This document shows, piece after piece, positions 16,729 through 24,456 of a stretch of DNA of 35,676 bases. This DNA comes from an uncultured Oribacterium sp. (GTDB lineage: Bacteria; Bacillota; Clostridia; Lachnospirales; Lachnospiraceae). The notes under the pieces are model-generated. The model saw nothing but the letters and a program-made list of their open reading frames with translations. It had not been told where the DNA came from and did not search any database. The stretch is taken from positions 1 to 35,676 of the forward strand of contig CABTMH010000039.1 in the NCBI GenBank assembly GCA_902485915.1, read 5' to 3'. Made by a program: the position numbers and the translations under genes. The first letter of the stretch is position 1. Every line of letters begins with the position of its first letter.

Positions 16729-17964
16729 ATGGGAATGATAGCAGTCAAGGGTGGCATCTGTGCTGCCGAGGGGTTTATGGCAGCGGCGACCGCTGCGAAG
16801 ATTAAGTCGAAGCGTCGGGATGATATGGCGATGATTTTTTCCGAGAAGCCATGCGTCGTGGCCGGTACCTTCACGAGCAACGTGGTGAAGGCAGCGCCGG
16901 TCCTCTGGGATCGTGCGCTCGTCGACAGTGGCCGTCCGGTGCATGCCGCCGTGATCAACTCCGGGATCGCCAATGCCTGCACCGGTCAGATGGGACTGGA
17001 TATCTGCCAGGAGGAGGCCGATGCGACTGCGGAGGCCTTCGGCCAGGTGATTTCTGCGGATTCCGTGCTGCTGGCATCCACCGGTATCATCGGTCTCCAG
17101 CTTCCGATCGAGAAGATGAAGAATGCGATTTCCGAGATGGTGCCGAAGCTCGAGGCGAGTGAGGCAGCCGCTACCGCAGCCAGCAAGGCCATCATGACGA
17201 CCGATACGACGCATAAGGAGTTCGCACTCGAATTCACGATCGGCGGGAAGACGGTCCACCTCGGCGGTATGACGAAGGGCTCCGGCATGATCCATCCGCA
17301 GATGTGCACGATGATCTGCTTCCTGACGACCGATCTCGCGATCACGAAGGAGCTACTGCAGAAGGCCCTCAGCGAGAACGTCGTCGATACTTTCAACATG
17401 ATCTCCGTCGATGGCGACACCTCGACGAATGATACCTGTGTGATCCTCGCAAACGGTGCGGCGGAGAATCCGATCATCGATGCGGAGGGCGAGGACTATG
17501 AGACCTTCAAAACCGCGCTCCTCCAGGTGACGAAGACCCTGGCGCGCGAGATGGCGGCCGATGGGGAGGGTGCATCCCACCTCTTCACCGTTCATGTCAC
17601 CCAGGCGAAGGATAAGCAGGAGGCCCGGACGATCGCACGTTCCGTCGTTTCCTCGACCCTTACGAAGGCGGCGATCTATGGCCGTGACGCGAACTGGGGC
17701 CGTGTGCTCTGCGCGATGGGCTACAGTGGCGCGCACTTCGATCCGAATAAGGTGAATCTGTACTTCGTGAACGATATCGGAAAGATCGAGGTCTTCCACC
17801 AGGGTGCGCCGGTCGATTTCGATGAGGATTATGCATCTGAGATCCTCGGCTATCAGGAGGTCACCGCGCTCATCGAGATGCACGAGGGCACCGAGGAGGC
17901 CACGGCCTGGGGCTGTGACCTCACCCACGAGTACGTAAACATCAACGCGGATTACAGAAGCTGA
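16729..17964 (+). CDS. argJ: Bifunctional ornithine acetyltransferase / N-acetylglutamate synthase
   Basis: The 411-residue ArgJ transfers acetyl from N-acetylornithine to glutamate, recycling the acetyl group; many versions also use acetyl-CoA. It is made as a precursor that cleaves itself before a conserved Thr. That site is visible as GGMTKGSGMIHPQMCTMICF, with Thr194 as the new N-terminal nucleophile; the preceding residue is Cys193 where Ala is more common. Other landmarks are VINSGIANACTG (oxyanion region) and GRDANWGRVLCAMGYSG near the C-terminus. AAGGGAG lies 5 nt before the ATG. It follows argG and precedes argB by 112 bp. Because ArgJ recycles acetyl groups, no argE is required. Confidence 0.97.
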   Translation: MGMIAVKGGICAAEGFMAAATAAKIKSKRRDDMAMIFSEKPCVVAGTFTSNVVKAAPVLWDRALVDSGRPVHAAVINSGIANACTGQMGLDICQEEADATAEAFGQVISADSVLLASTGIIGLQLPIEKMKNAISEMVPKLEASEAAATAASKAIMTTDTTHKEFALEFTIGGKTVHLGGMTKGSGMIHPQMCTMICFLTTDLAITKELLQKALSENVVDTFNMISVDGDTSTNDTCVILANGAAENPIIDAEGEDYETFKTALLQVTKTLAREMAADGEGASHLFTVHVTQAKDKQEARTIARSVVSSTLTKAAIYGRDANWGRVLCAMGYSGAHFDPNKVNLYFVNDIGKIEVFHQGAPVDFDEDYASEILGYQEVTALIEMHEGTEEATAWGCDLTHEYVNINADYRS

Positions 17965-18001
17965 TGATCGGAAGGCCAATGCAGTCGGCCACGACGTACA
18001 T

Positions 18002-18028
18002 CGCCTCTCTGAAGCATACGGAGAGGCG
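18002..18028 (+). other. Hairpin between argJ and argB
   Basis: CGCCTCTC (18002-18009) pairs perfectly with GAGAGGCG (18021-18028) around an 11-nt loop, and the stem can be extended by ACGA/TCGT outside. No T-run follows, so it more likely stabilises or punctuates the message than ends it. Confidence 0.5.
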
Positions 18029-18076
18029 GTCGTTCGTTTCACGCGAAATCACAGACGAAACAGTTCAGGGGGAATC

Positions 18077-18961
18077 ATGGAAATCGAAAACAGGATCATG
18101 GATAAGGCGGCGACCCTCGTCGAGGCGCTGCCGTATATCCAGAAATTTCAGGATAAGGTCGTCGTCGTAAAGTACGGCGGATCCGCGATGACGGATGAGA
18201 ATCTGAAGAAGCATGTCATGCAGGATGTGGCGATCCTGAAGCTGGTCGGCCTGAAGCCGATCATCGTCCATGGCGGCGGCAAGGAGATCTCGAAGTGGAT
18301 CAGTAAGGTCGGCATGGAGCCGCACTTCGTGAACGGACTCCGTGTGACCGATGAGGATACCATGGAGATCGCCGAGATGGTGCTGAACAAGGTCAACAAG
18401 TCCCTGGTGCAGCTCATCAACAACCTCGGTGGCAAGGCCGTCGGTATCTCCGGTAAGGATGGAAATCTCCTGAAGTGTGTGAAGAAGTACTCGAAGGGAG
18501 AGGACATCGGCTTCGTCGGCGACATCGTCGGTGTGGATACGACCATCATCGAGGATCTCCTGAACGATGGCTTCATCCCGGTGATCTGTCCGATCGGCTT
18601 CGATGAGCGTGGCCAGAGCTATAACATCAACGCGGATGATGCGGCCTGCGCGATCGCGGCGTCGATGCATGCCGAGAAGCTCGCCTTCCTTACGGATGTC
18701 GAGGGTGTGTATAAGGATTTCGAGGATAAGAGCTCTCTCATCACGACGCTTTCCATCGAGAAGGCACAGGAGATGATGGATGCCGGCGAGCTGGTCGGCG
18801 GCATGCTGCCGAAGATCCAGAACTGCATCGATGCGATGAAGAAGGGTGTAAACCGTGTGCATATCCTCGATGGACGTGTGCCGCACTGCCTGCTCCTCGA
18901 GATCTTCACGAACCAGGGCATCGGCACGATGATCGAGAAGTCGATCGACGCGTGGTTCTGA
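18077..18961 (+). CDS. argB: Acetylglutamate kinase
   Basis: The 294-residue enzyme phosphorylates N-acetylglutamate, the second step toward ornithine and usually the arginine-inhibited step. It has the amino-acid-kinase fold signatures VVKYGGSAM (residues about 28-36), VHGGGKEISKW (near 62-72) and INADDAACAIAASMHAEKL, then FLTDVEGVYKD. An N-terminal helix precedes the first strand (MEIENRIMDKAATLVEALPY), which in this family is associated with hexameric, arginine-sensitive enzymes; sensitivity here is inferred. CAGGGGGAA precedes the ATG. It sits between argJ and argD with a 118-bp gap to argD. Confidence 0.97.
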   Translation: MEIENRIMDKAATLVEALPYIQKFQDKVVVVKYGGSAMTDENLKKHVMQDVAILKLVGLKPIIVHGGGKEISKWISKVGMEPHFVNGLRVTDEDTMEIAEMVLNKVNKSLVQLINNLGGKAVGISGKDGNLLKCVKKYSKGEDIGFVGDIVGVDTTIIEDLLNDGFIPVICPIGFDERGQSYNINADDAACAIAASMHAEKLAFLTDVEGVYKDFEDKSSLITTLSIEKAQEMMDAGELVGGMLPKIQNCIDAMKKGVNRVHILDGRVPHCLLLEIFTNQGIGTMIEKSIDAWF

Positions 18962-19079
18962 AAAATCAGGGAAGATGCGCTGCACATCGTGGCGGAAGCG
19001 CTCGTGCGGGCGGGTGCTGTGAGGGTGCATTGGCCGAAACATGAAGCATGCGGCGGATGGACAGATGAGGGTGAAAGAA

Positions 19080-20321
19080 ATGAAATTTATGGATGATTCC
19101 ATCGTAAAGGGAAATATCGTGAACGACCGCCTCGTGGCGGAGGGCGAGCAGCTGCTGTATAAGACCTACAATCGCTTTCCGGTGGCGTTTGATCATGCGA
19201 AGGGCGTCGAGCTCTACGATGCGGGCGGGCATGCGTACCTCGATTTTGGTGCGGGCATCGCGGTGGCGGGGCTCGGCTATGGCAACACGCTGGTGGATCA
19301 GGCGATGAAGGAGCAGATCGACAGAGGTCTGCTGCATACGTCGAATCTCTTCTATAACGAGCCGTCCATCGAGGCGGCCGAGAAGCTGCTTGCGGCGAGC
19401 GGGATGGACCGTGTGTTCTTCACGAACTCCGGCACCGAGGCCGTCGAGGGCGCGCTGAAGATCGCGCGTCGCTACCACTATAATAAGGGTCGAGCCGGCT
19501 GCGAGATCATCGCGATGCAGGGCTCCTTCCACGGTCGTTCCATGGGCGCGGTCAGTGTGACCGGCAAGGATCACTACCGTGCGCCGTTTGAGCCGCTGAT
19601 CGGGGGTGTGCGCTTCGCGACCTTCAACGATCTCGATTCCGTAAAGGCGCAGGTCAATGAAAACACCGGTGCGATCATCATGGAGACGATCCAGGGTGAG
19701 GGCGGTATCTATCCGGCGACGGAGGCGTTTCTCCGGGGCGTACGGCAGCTCTGCGATGAGCATGATCTGCTGCTGATCCTCGATGAAATCCAGTGTGGCA
19801 TGGGCCGCTCCGGTGCCATGTTCGCATGGCAGGCCTACGGCGTGAAGCCGGATGTCCTGACGGTGGCAAAGGCCCTCGGAAACGGCGTGCCGATCGGTGC
19901 CTTCCTCGCCTGTGGCGAGGCTGCGCATGCGATGCAGCCGGGAGACCACGGCTCCACCTACGGTGGAAATCCGTTTGTCTGCGCCGCGGCTTCCGCGGTG
20001 CTGGATGTCTTCAAGGAAGCGGATATCCCGGGCCACGCGAAGGCACAGGGAACGTATCTCTGGACGGCCCTCGAAGAGCTGAAGGCAGCGTTCCCGGAGA
20101 TGGTGAAGGATCATCGAGGTATGGGCCTGATCCAGGGCCTCGAGTTCTCCCCATCCGTATCGGCTGGCGAGATCGTCCGGAAGATGCTGCTCGAGCAGCA
20201 GGTCATCCTGATCGCGGCGGAGCACAACACGATCCGTTTCGTGCCGCCACTCGTCATCGAGCACGAACACATCGACGCGATGAAGGAAAAAATGGAAAAG
20301 GTGCTGGCAGAGCTGACATGA
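19080..20321 (+). CDS. argD: Acetylornithine aminotransferase
   Basis: The 413-residue class III PLP aminotransferase converts N-acetylglutamate semialdehyde to N-acetylornithine. Landmarks are NSGTEAVEGALKIAR (cofactor phosphate binding), FHGRSMGAVSVTG, ILDEIQCGMGRSG with the PLP-binding Asp, and the PLP lysine in LTVAKALGNGVPIGAF. I chose ATG 19080 because GAGGGTGA lies a suitable distance upstream and the product begins MKFMDDSIVKGN; the frame is open to 19041. It ends the arg block, 8 nt before a strong terminator. The preceding gene of the pathway, argC, is not in the window. Confidence 0.95.
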   Translation: MKFMDDSIVKGNIVNDRLVAEGEQLLYKTYNRFPVAFDHAKGVELYDAGGHAYLDFGAGIAVAGLGYGNTLVDQAMKEQIDRGLLHTSNLFYNEPSIEAAEKLLAASGMDRVFFTNSGTEAVEGALKIARRYHYNKGRAGCEIIAMQGSFHGRSMGAVSVTGKDHYRAPFEPLIGGVRFATFNDLDSVKAQVNENTGAIIMETIQGEGGIYPATEAFLRGVRQLCDEHDLLLILDEIQCGMGRSGAMFAWQAYGVKPDVLTVAKALGNGVPIGAFLACGEAAHAMQPGDHGSTYGGNPFVCAAASAVLDVFKEADIPGHAKAQGTYLWTALEELKAAFPEMVKDHRGMGLIQGLEFSPSVSAGEIVRKMLLEQQVILIAAEHNTIRFVPPLVIEHEHIDAMKEKMEKVLAELT

Positions 20322-20329
20322 GACATAGA

Positions 20330-20365
20330 AACCCCCGACGGAGTCATCCGCCGGGGGTTGTTTTA
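20330..20365 (+). terminator. Rho-independent terminator of the arg operon
   Basis: AACCCCCG (20330-20337) pairs with CGGGGGTT (20352-20359), with CGGA/TCCG continuing inside, followed by GTTTTATCT. It lies between convergent argD and folD and could serve both strands. Confidence 0.92.
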
Positions 20366-20395
20366 TCTGATGGTAGGCATGAATCCGGTGTAGCA

Positions 20396-21277
20396 TCAGG
20401 AGAGGTAGTCGTCGGCGCTGTCGTCGATCGGTGCGAGCTTCATCTGAAGCTTCGCGGCCTGGACGAGGTGCTTCGCGAGCACGGCGGTAGTGACGGTGCC
20501 GACGCCACCTGGTACCGGGGTGGCGGCACCTGCCTTCAGGATGATCTGATCCCAGTCACAGTCGCCGCAGAGATTGCCGGCCTCGTCGACATTAATACCG
20601 ACATCGATGACGGTTGCATCCTCCTTCACATAGCCGCTGCTGATGAATTTCGCCTTACCGATGGCCGCCACCAGGATATCCGCACGGCTGGCTACAGCCT
20701 TCAGGTCCTCGGTCTTACTGTGGCAGACGGTCACGGTCGCGTTCTCCTTCAGCAGCAGCATGCTGAGCGGCTTGCCGACCACCATGGAGCGGCCGATGAT
20801 GCAGACCTCCTTACCGGCCATCTCGATCTGATGGCCCTTCAGGATCTCTACGACGGCCTGGGCCGTACATGGTGCGAAGGCATCCGCATCGCCACGCATG
20901 ACGCCGGCGACGTTTGCATCGGTGATACCGTCCAGATCCTTCAGCGGATTCATCTTGCGAAGCATCGCTGCCTCATCGATCTGCTTCGGGAGCGGACGCA
21001 TCACGAGGATGCCGTGAATCTCCGGATCCTGGTTGATGAAGTCGAAGACTTGCTGAAACTCTTCGTTCGATACGTTTTCCGGAAGCTCATAGTCCTTCGC
21101 CTCCAGTCCGAAATCCATGAAGCGCTTCTTGATGCTGCGCTCATAGCTGAGATCGGCTTCCTTATGACCGACGCGCAGAATCGCCAGCGCCGGCAGGATG
21201 CCGTTATACTGTCCGACGAAGTCCAGGCACTCGCCCTTGATCGCGTCTGCGATGAGTTTTCCTCTTAATTCCTGCAT
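20396..21277 (-). CDS. folD: Bifunctional methylenetetrahydrofolate dehydrogenase / methenyl-THF cyclohydrolase
   Basis: The 293-residue FolD interconverts 5,10-methylene-, 5,10-methenyl- and 10-formyl-tetrahydrofolate using NADP. The clostridial-type active-site segment LSYERSIKKR carries the catalytic Tyr and Lys; MRPLPKQIDE and LKDLDGITDAN form the substrate site; PCTAQAVVEIL and IGRSMVVGKPLSMLLL form the dinucleotide-binding part. In many Firmicutes folD lies inside the nusB-xseA cluster, but here it is about 10 kb away, next to a cyclodeaminase-like gene. No strong ribosome site is seen before the ATG. The C-terminus extends slightly beyond the core (APIDDSADDYLS). Confidence 0.96.
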   Translation of the reverse strand: MQELRGKLIADAIKGECLDFVGQYNGILPALAILRVGHKEADLSYERSIKKRFMDFGLEAKDYELPENVSNEEFQQVFDFINQDPEIHGILVMRPLPKQIDEAAMLRKMNPLKDLDGITDANVAGVMRGDADAFAPCTAQAVVEILKGHQIEMAGKEVCIIGRSMVVGKPLSMLLLKENATVTVCHSKTEDLKAVASRADILVAAIGKAKFISSGYVKEDATVIDVGINVDEAGNLCGDCDWDQIILKAGAATPVPGGVGTVTTAVLAKHLVQAAKLQMKLAPIDDSADDYLS

Positions 21278-21339
21278 ATATTCACACTTTCTTTTTATCT
21301 GTATCGTATCTTCTGTATAGAAACGGTTACACTGGCGTA

Positions 21340-21374
21340 TGCATAAGGGATGTTCACTGGCACCTCTTTATGCA
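21340..21374 (+). promoter_or_regulatory. TGCATAA inverted repeat upstream of folD
   Basis: TGCATAA (21340-21346) and TTATGCA (21368-21374) are inverted halves 21 nt apart in the 178-bp spacer between folD and the cyclodeaminase-like gene, just upstream of folD. The same half-site occurs in the argG operators. It may be an operator; the evidence is the symmetry only. The rest of this spacer shows nothing else clear. Confidence 0.3.
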
Positions 21375-21455
21375 AGAGCATCTCTGGCGTTTGCCAGGGT
21401 CATGGAGCTTGACGGTGGTGAGGCTGGCTGTATAGCGGAGACAGATTGCTTCGCC

Positions 21456-22139
21456 TCATGAGAAGTCGACCTTGTTCCGGGCGATGCGGTCCAGTTCCGG
21501 ATCGTACTGCGGCTTCACCTTATCCTCGACCGCCTCGTAGATCAGGCGACTCTTCGCGCGGCCATCCATGAGCAGCTTCCGGGCGTACTCGTTGAGCTCG
21601 ATCATACGGTTCTGATTCTTCATCATCTTCGTGTTGATGTAGACGTTCATCACCGCACCCTCGAGGGCGGTGCCGAGATAAGCGGCGGCCACACCGACGT
21701 CACTCTGCATGAGCGTCGAGCCATGTGCCTCCAGCTCGCCGAGATAGTCGAGCGCTTCACAGACACGCTCCATCACCTTGATCGGCGTCATGGATGCAGT
21801 GCTGAGGCAGGTTTCCAGGGTCGTCTCCTTGAAGTCCTTCTCCTCCGGCGTGCTGTCCGGCAGTCCGTAGGCCTGACTGAGCGGCAGGAACACCTGCTCA
21901 TCCTCGTCGGAGAGCGCCAGGAAGGCTTCACGCAGCTTCGCGAGCCGTGCCTCGATGTCTCGGATGCGCGGCTCAAACTCCGCATGTTTTTTCTTCCCGA
22001 TGGTAAATTCACAGACCATCATGCCGAGGCTCACACCATAGGCACCGGCCAGCGCACTCGCGCCACCGCCGCCCGGCACGGATGCCCGCGCACCTAAGCG
22101 CTCCAGATATTCCCGAATCGTCGTCTCCCCTGATGTCAT
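21456..22139 (-). CDS. Cyclodeaminase/cyclohydrolase family protein (FchA-like)
   Basis: A 227-residue all-helical protein of the formiminotetrahydrofolate cyclodeaminase family (PF04961). The N-terminal glycine-rich loop SVPGGGGASALAGAYGVSLG (near residue 20-40), which holds the folate site, is intact, as is GSTLMQSDVGVAAAYLGTAL with the conserved Asp. Members convert 5-formimino-THF or act as methenyl-THF cyclohydrolase (FchA of purine- and glycine-fermenting clostridia). Pairing with folD, 178 bp downstream on the same strand, supports folate one-carbon work. The frame opens at TTG 22169, but AAAGGA lies 8 nt before ATG 22139, which I take as the start. Which of the two reactions it performs cannot be decided here. 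Confidence 0.88.
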   Translation of the reverse strand: MTSGETTIREYLERLGARASVPGGGGASALAGAYGVSLGMMVCEFTIGKKKHAEFEPRIRDIEARLAKLREAFLALSDEDEQVFLPLSQAYGLPDSTPEEKDFKETTLETCLSTASMTPIKVMERVCEALDYLGELEAHGSTLMQSDVGVAAAYLGTALEGAVMNVYINTKMMKNQNRMIELNEYARKLLMDGRAKSRLIYEAVEDKVKPQYDPELDRIARNKVDFS

Positions 22140-22259
22140 CACGTCGTTCCTTTCATCTTCAGCTTCCAAACATGCGATTTGCCACGAAACACGCCTTCAG
22201 CGCGGGCATCGTCGCATAGATATGCTACATAATACTCGATTTTACAGGAAAAGGAAAGG

Positions 22260-22350
22260 TACTGTTCATTCGTCACCTGGATTCAGGAAGGGGCCTCCGT
22301 TGCCGCCCCCTCCGGCCCCCCCTGCCTGATCAGTACACGAGTGAACAGTA
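22260..22350 (+). repeat. Dispersed hairpin repeat, copy A
   Basis: TACTGTTCATTCGT (22260-22273) pairs with ACGAGTGAACAGTA (22337-22350; 13 Watson-Crick pairs and one G-U), with CAGG/CCTG and GGGGCC/GGCCCC continuing inside. The right half GGCCCC...CTGCCTGATCAGTACACGAG recurs at 29995-30031. The loop contains GTTGCCGCCCCCTCCGGCC, nearly the same as the arm of the 220-nt palindrome at 15180-15197. It lies just upstream of the thi operon promoter. Confidence 0.75.
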
Positions 22351-22356
22351 ACGCTC

Positions 22357-22385
22357 TTGCTGAGCTTCCTATCCCGTGCTATAAT
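22357..22385 (+). promoter_or_regulatory. Promoter of the TPP riboswitch-thiE operon
   Basis: TTGCTG (22357-22362) and TATAAT (22380-22385), spaced 17 bp, with the extended -10 TGCTATAAT. Transcription would start about 10-15 nt before the riboswitch. The -35 lies in the right flank of hairpin repeat A. Confidence 0.75.
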
Positions 22386-22403
22386 GACGAAGTTAATAAA
22401 AGT

Positions 22404-22500
22404 ACACGGGGGTGTCGGTCAGAACCGGCTGAGATGGGAGCTGTGCGTTCCGGACCCTGGAAACCTGATTTGGATCATGCCAACGTAGGGAGCTGCGCTT
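22404..22500 (+). ncRNA. TPP riboswitch 1 (thiE operon)
   Basis: The THI-box core is clear: GGGGGTG, then the pyrimidine-sensing loop CTGAGATGGGA at about 22429-22439, ACCCT near 22454, then ACCTGATTTGGATCATGCC (22464-22482) and AACGTAGGGA (22482-22491). These are the conserved elements that bind thiamine pyrophosphate. A terminator follows directly (22517-22547), so ligand binding should switch off thiE-thiD-thiW-thiM. Confidence 0.95.
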
Positions 22501-22516
22501 TTTGTACGCTTATTCC

Positions 22517-22547
22517 AGGCTGTCCGATCGGGCAGCCTTTTATTTTT
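22517..22547 (+). terminator. Riboswitch 1 expression-platform terminator
   Basis: AGGCTG (22517-22522) pairs with CAGCCT (22533-22538), with CC/GG inside around a GATC loop, followed by TTTTATTTTT. The stem is complete on its own, so an anti-terminator must pair with its left arm when TPP is absent. Confidence 0.88.
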
Positions 22548-22666
22548 CACTTTTATAGATGTGCGATGCATACGCTGTGATGAGAAAAATCGAGCTGGTG
22601 ACGAGGCTTCATGTAAAGCCGGACAGCAGAGGATTTCGCAGTATGTGTATGAAACAGAAGGAAACT

Positions 22667-23407
22667 ATGAACAGAGATTTACTTCGATTATATGCGATCA
22701 CCGATCGGCACTGTCTGAAGGCGCTGTCGCAGATGACAGCTGTGAAGTCAGTGTCGATGGCAGAAGAGGTGCCGGCAGCAGGGGGCGAGCGCGAAGCGTC
22801 TTCCCAGCCGTTCGGAGCCGAAGCCGAGGCACTGGCCATGGCTGTAGAGCAGGCGATCCTCGGTGGGGCGACCATGGTGCAGTTCCGTGAAAAGGAGCGC
22901 ACCGGGGCGCAGCTCGAGCAGGACGCCCGGGCCGTGCAGGCGATCTGCCGGAAGCATGGGGTGCCGTTCATCATGAACAACGATGTCGCCCTCGCGCAGA
23001 AGCTGGATGCCGACGGCGTGCATGTCGGGCAGAGCGATATGCCGGCGGCAGAAGCCCGTCGTCTCCTCGGCCCGGCGAAGATCATCGGTGTCACCGCGCG
23101 GACGGTGGCAGAGGCGCAGGCAGCGAAAGCGGCCGGCGCGGATTACCTCGGTTCCGGCGCGGTGTTCGGCACGAACACGAAGCGCGATGCGAAGACGATG
23201 CCGCTCGAGACCTTCCGGGCCATCACGGCGTCGGTTCAGATTCCGGTCGTGGCCATCGGCGGGATTAGTGCGGCCAATGCAGGCGGCCTGAAATCCCATG
23301 GCGCTGCGGGACTCGCCGTCGTCAGCAGTCTCTTCGGCGCAGCGGACATCACGGAAGCGGCGCGGACGCTACGGGCGATCGCAGATGACATCGTCGCCGA
23401 TCGGTGA
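22667..23407 (+). CDS. thiE: Thiamine-phosphate synthase
   Basis: The 246-residue ThiE joins HMP-PP with thiazole phosphate to make thiamine phosphate. The TIM-barrel motifs are present: LYAITDR, GGATMVQFREKE, FIMNNDVALAQKLDADGVHV, GQSDMP, and the phosphate loop region VAIGGISAANA. An unusual feature is an insertion of about 30 residues after ITDRHCL (about 18-50: the stretch containing MTAVKSVSMAEEVPAAGG), rich in Ala, Glu and Gly and probably a loop, where typical ThiE goes straight to the helix before GGATMVQ. I chose ATG 22667 because AGAAGG lies 5 nt upstream; the frame is open to 22559. It is the first gene behind TPP riboswitch 1. Confidence 0.93.
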   Translation: MNRDLLRLYAITDRHCLKALSQMTAVKSVSMAEEVPAAGGEREASSQPFGAEAEALAMAVEQAILGGATMVQFREKERTGAQLEQDARAVQAICRKHGVPFIMNNDVALAQKLDADGVHVGQSDMPAAEARRLLGPAKIIGVTARTVAEAQAAKAAGADYLGSGAVFGTNTKRDAKTMPLETFRAITASVQIPVVAIGGISAANAGGLKSHGAAGLAVVSSLFGAADITEAARTLRAIADDIVADR

Positions 23408-23609
23408 CGAGGCGTCAGAGAGAAGCGTAGCGGCTTCGCTTTCTATGCGGGAGCATGTCTGATCTCTGCATTGGCAGTGGCAGATGCGCCGACGGACATT
23501 TTCACGGTTTGACCGCCATGTGCGTTCAAATATATCACAGCGGCAGGTTGGGGGCACCACCTCAGGTCGCTATACAAAATTAATGCGTGTGATAATCAGA
23601 AGGAGTACT
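23408..23609 (+). other. 202-bp spacer between thiE and thiD
   Basis: I see no convincing gene, terminator or second riboswitch here. An imperfect hairpin AGAGAAGCG/CGCTTTCT lies near 23420-23443. AGAAGGAG at 23598-23605 is the thiD ribosome site. The gap is unusual inside an otherwise tight operon. Confidence 0.4.
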
Positions 23610-24404
23610 ATGTATACAGCATTAACAATCGCAGGAAGTGACTCCTGTGGAGGCGCCGGCATCCAGGCAGATATCAAGACGATGCTCGCACATCACGTGT
23701 ATGCGATGAGCGCGATTACGGCATTGACTGCCCAGAATACGACCGGCGTAAAGAGTATCATGGAGTCGACACCTGATTTCCTGAAGGATCAGCTCGACAT
23801 GATTTTTACGGATATCTATCCGGATGCAGTGAAAACGGGAATGGTTTCCTCCGGCAGCCTCATCGAGGTGATCGCGGAAAGACTCACATTCTACAAGGCC
23901 AGAAACATCGTGGTGGACCCGGTGATGATCGCCACCAGCGGGGCGAGGCTGATCAGTGACGATGCTGTCGATACACTGAAGTTGAAGCTGCTGCCGCTTG
24001 CGACGGTGATCACACCGAACATTCCGGAGAGTGAGGTGCTGTCCGGGATGACGATTCGCAGCTCCGCGGATATGGTGGAAGCGGCGAAGCGGATCCACGC
24101 AGCGTTCGGCTGTGCCGTGCTCACGAAGGGCGGCCACAGCCTGGACGATGCGAACGATGTGCTCGTGCATGGAGAGCAGGTGACCTGGTTCCACGGCAGA
24201 CGAATCGAGAATTCGAACACGCACGGAACCGGCTGCACGCTGTCCTCCGCGATCGCGTCGAATCTGGCTCGGGGATATGATCTCGAAACATCCGTACAGT
24301 ACGCGAAGAACTATATCTCCGGCGCACTGAATGCGATGCTGGATCTCGGAAAGGGCAGCGGTCCGATGGACCACGGCTTCCGGATCCAGGGCGATTATTC
24401 GTAA
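23610..24404 (+). CDS. thiD: Hydroxymethylpyrimidine/phosphomethylpyrimidine kinase
   Basis: The 264-residue ribokinase-family enzyme phosphorylates HMP and HMP-P to HMP-PP, one of the two ThiE substrates. Landmarks are the N-terminal TIAGSDSCGGAGIQADIKT, ALTAQNTTGV, VVDPVMIATSGA, TPNIPESEVLSG and the catalytic anion hole NTHGTGCTLSSAIAS. ATG 23610 has AGGAG 5 nt upstream and gives the standard N-terminus MYTALTIAGSD; the frame is open to 23484. No thiC is nearby, so its HMP probably comes from salvage or from a locus elsewhere. Next gene thiW starts 52 bp downstream. Confidence 0.96.
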   Translation: MYTALTIAGSDSCGGAGIQADIKTMLAHHVYAMSAITALTAQNTTGVKSIMESTPDFLKDQLDMIFTDIYPDAVKTGMVSSGSLIEVIAERLTFYKARNIVVDPVMIATSGARLISDDAVDTLKLKLLPLATVITPNIPESEVLSGMTIRSSADMVEAAKRIHAAFGCAVLTKGGHSLDDANDVLVHGEQVTWFHGRRIENSNTHGTGCTLSSAIASNLARGYDLETSVQYAKNYISGALNAMLDLGKGSGPMDHGFRIQGDYS

Positions 24405-24456
24405 GGCAGTGAGGTGAACCTTCCTTCGGCGATTCTTAGATTGTAAAAGGAGATTC

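Noticed and set aside
19793..21268. 491-codon plus-strand frame spanning the end of argD and folD antisense
   Set aside because: Out of frame with argD and antisense to folD; it crosses the arg operon terminator.
22341..22580. 79-codon plus-strand frame before thiE
   Set aside because: It runs straight through TPP riboswitch 1 and its terminator, which are structurally certain.
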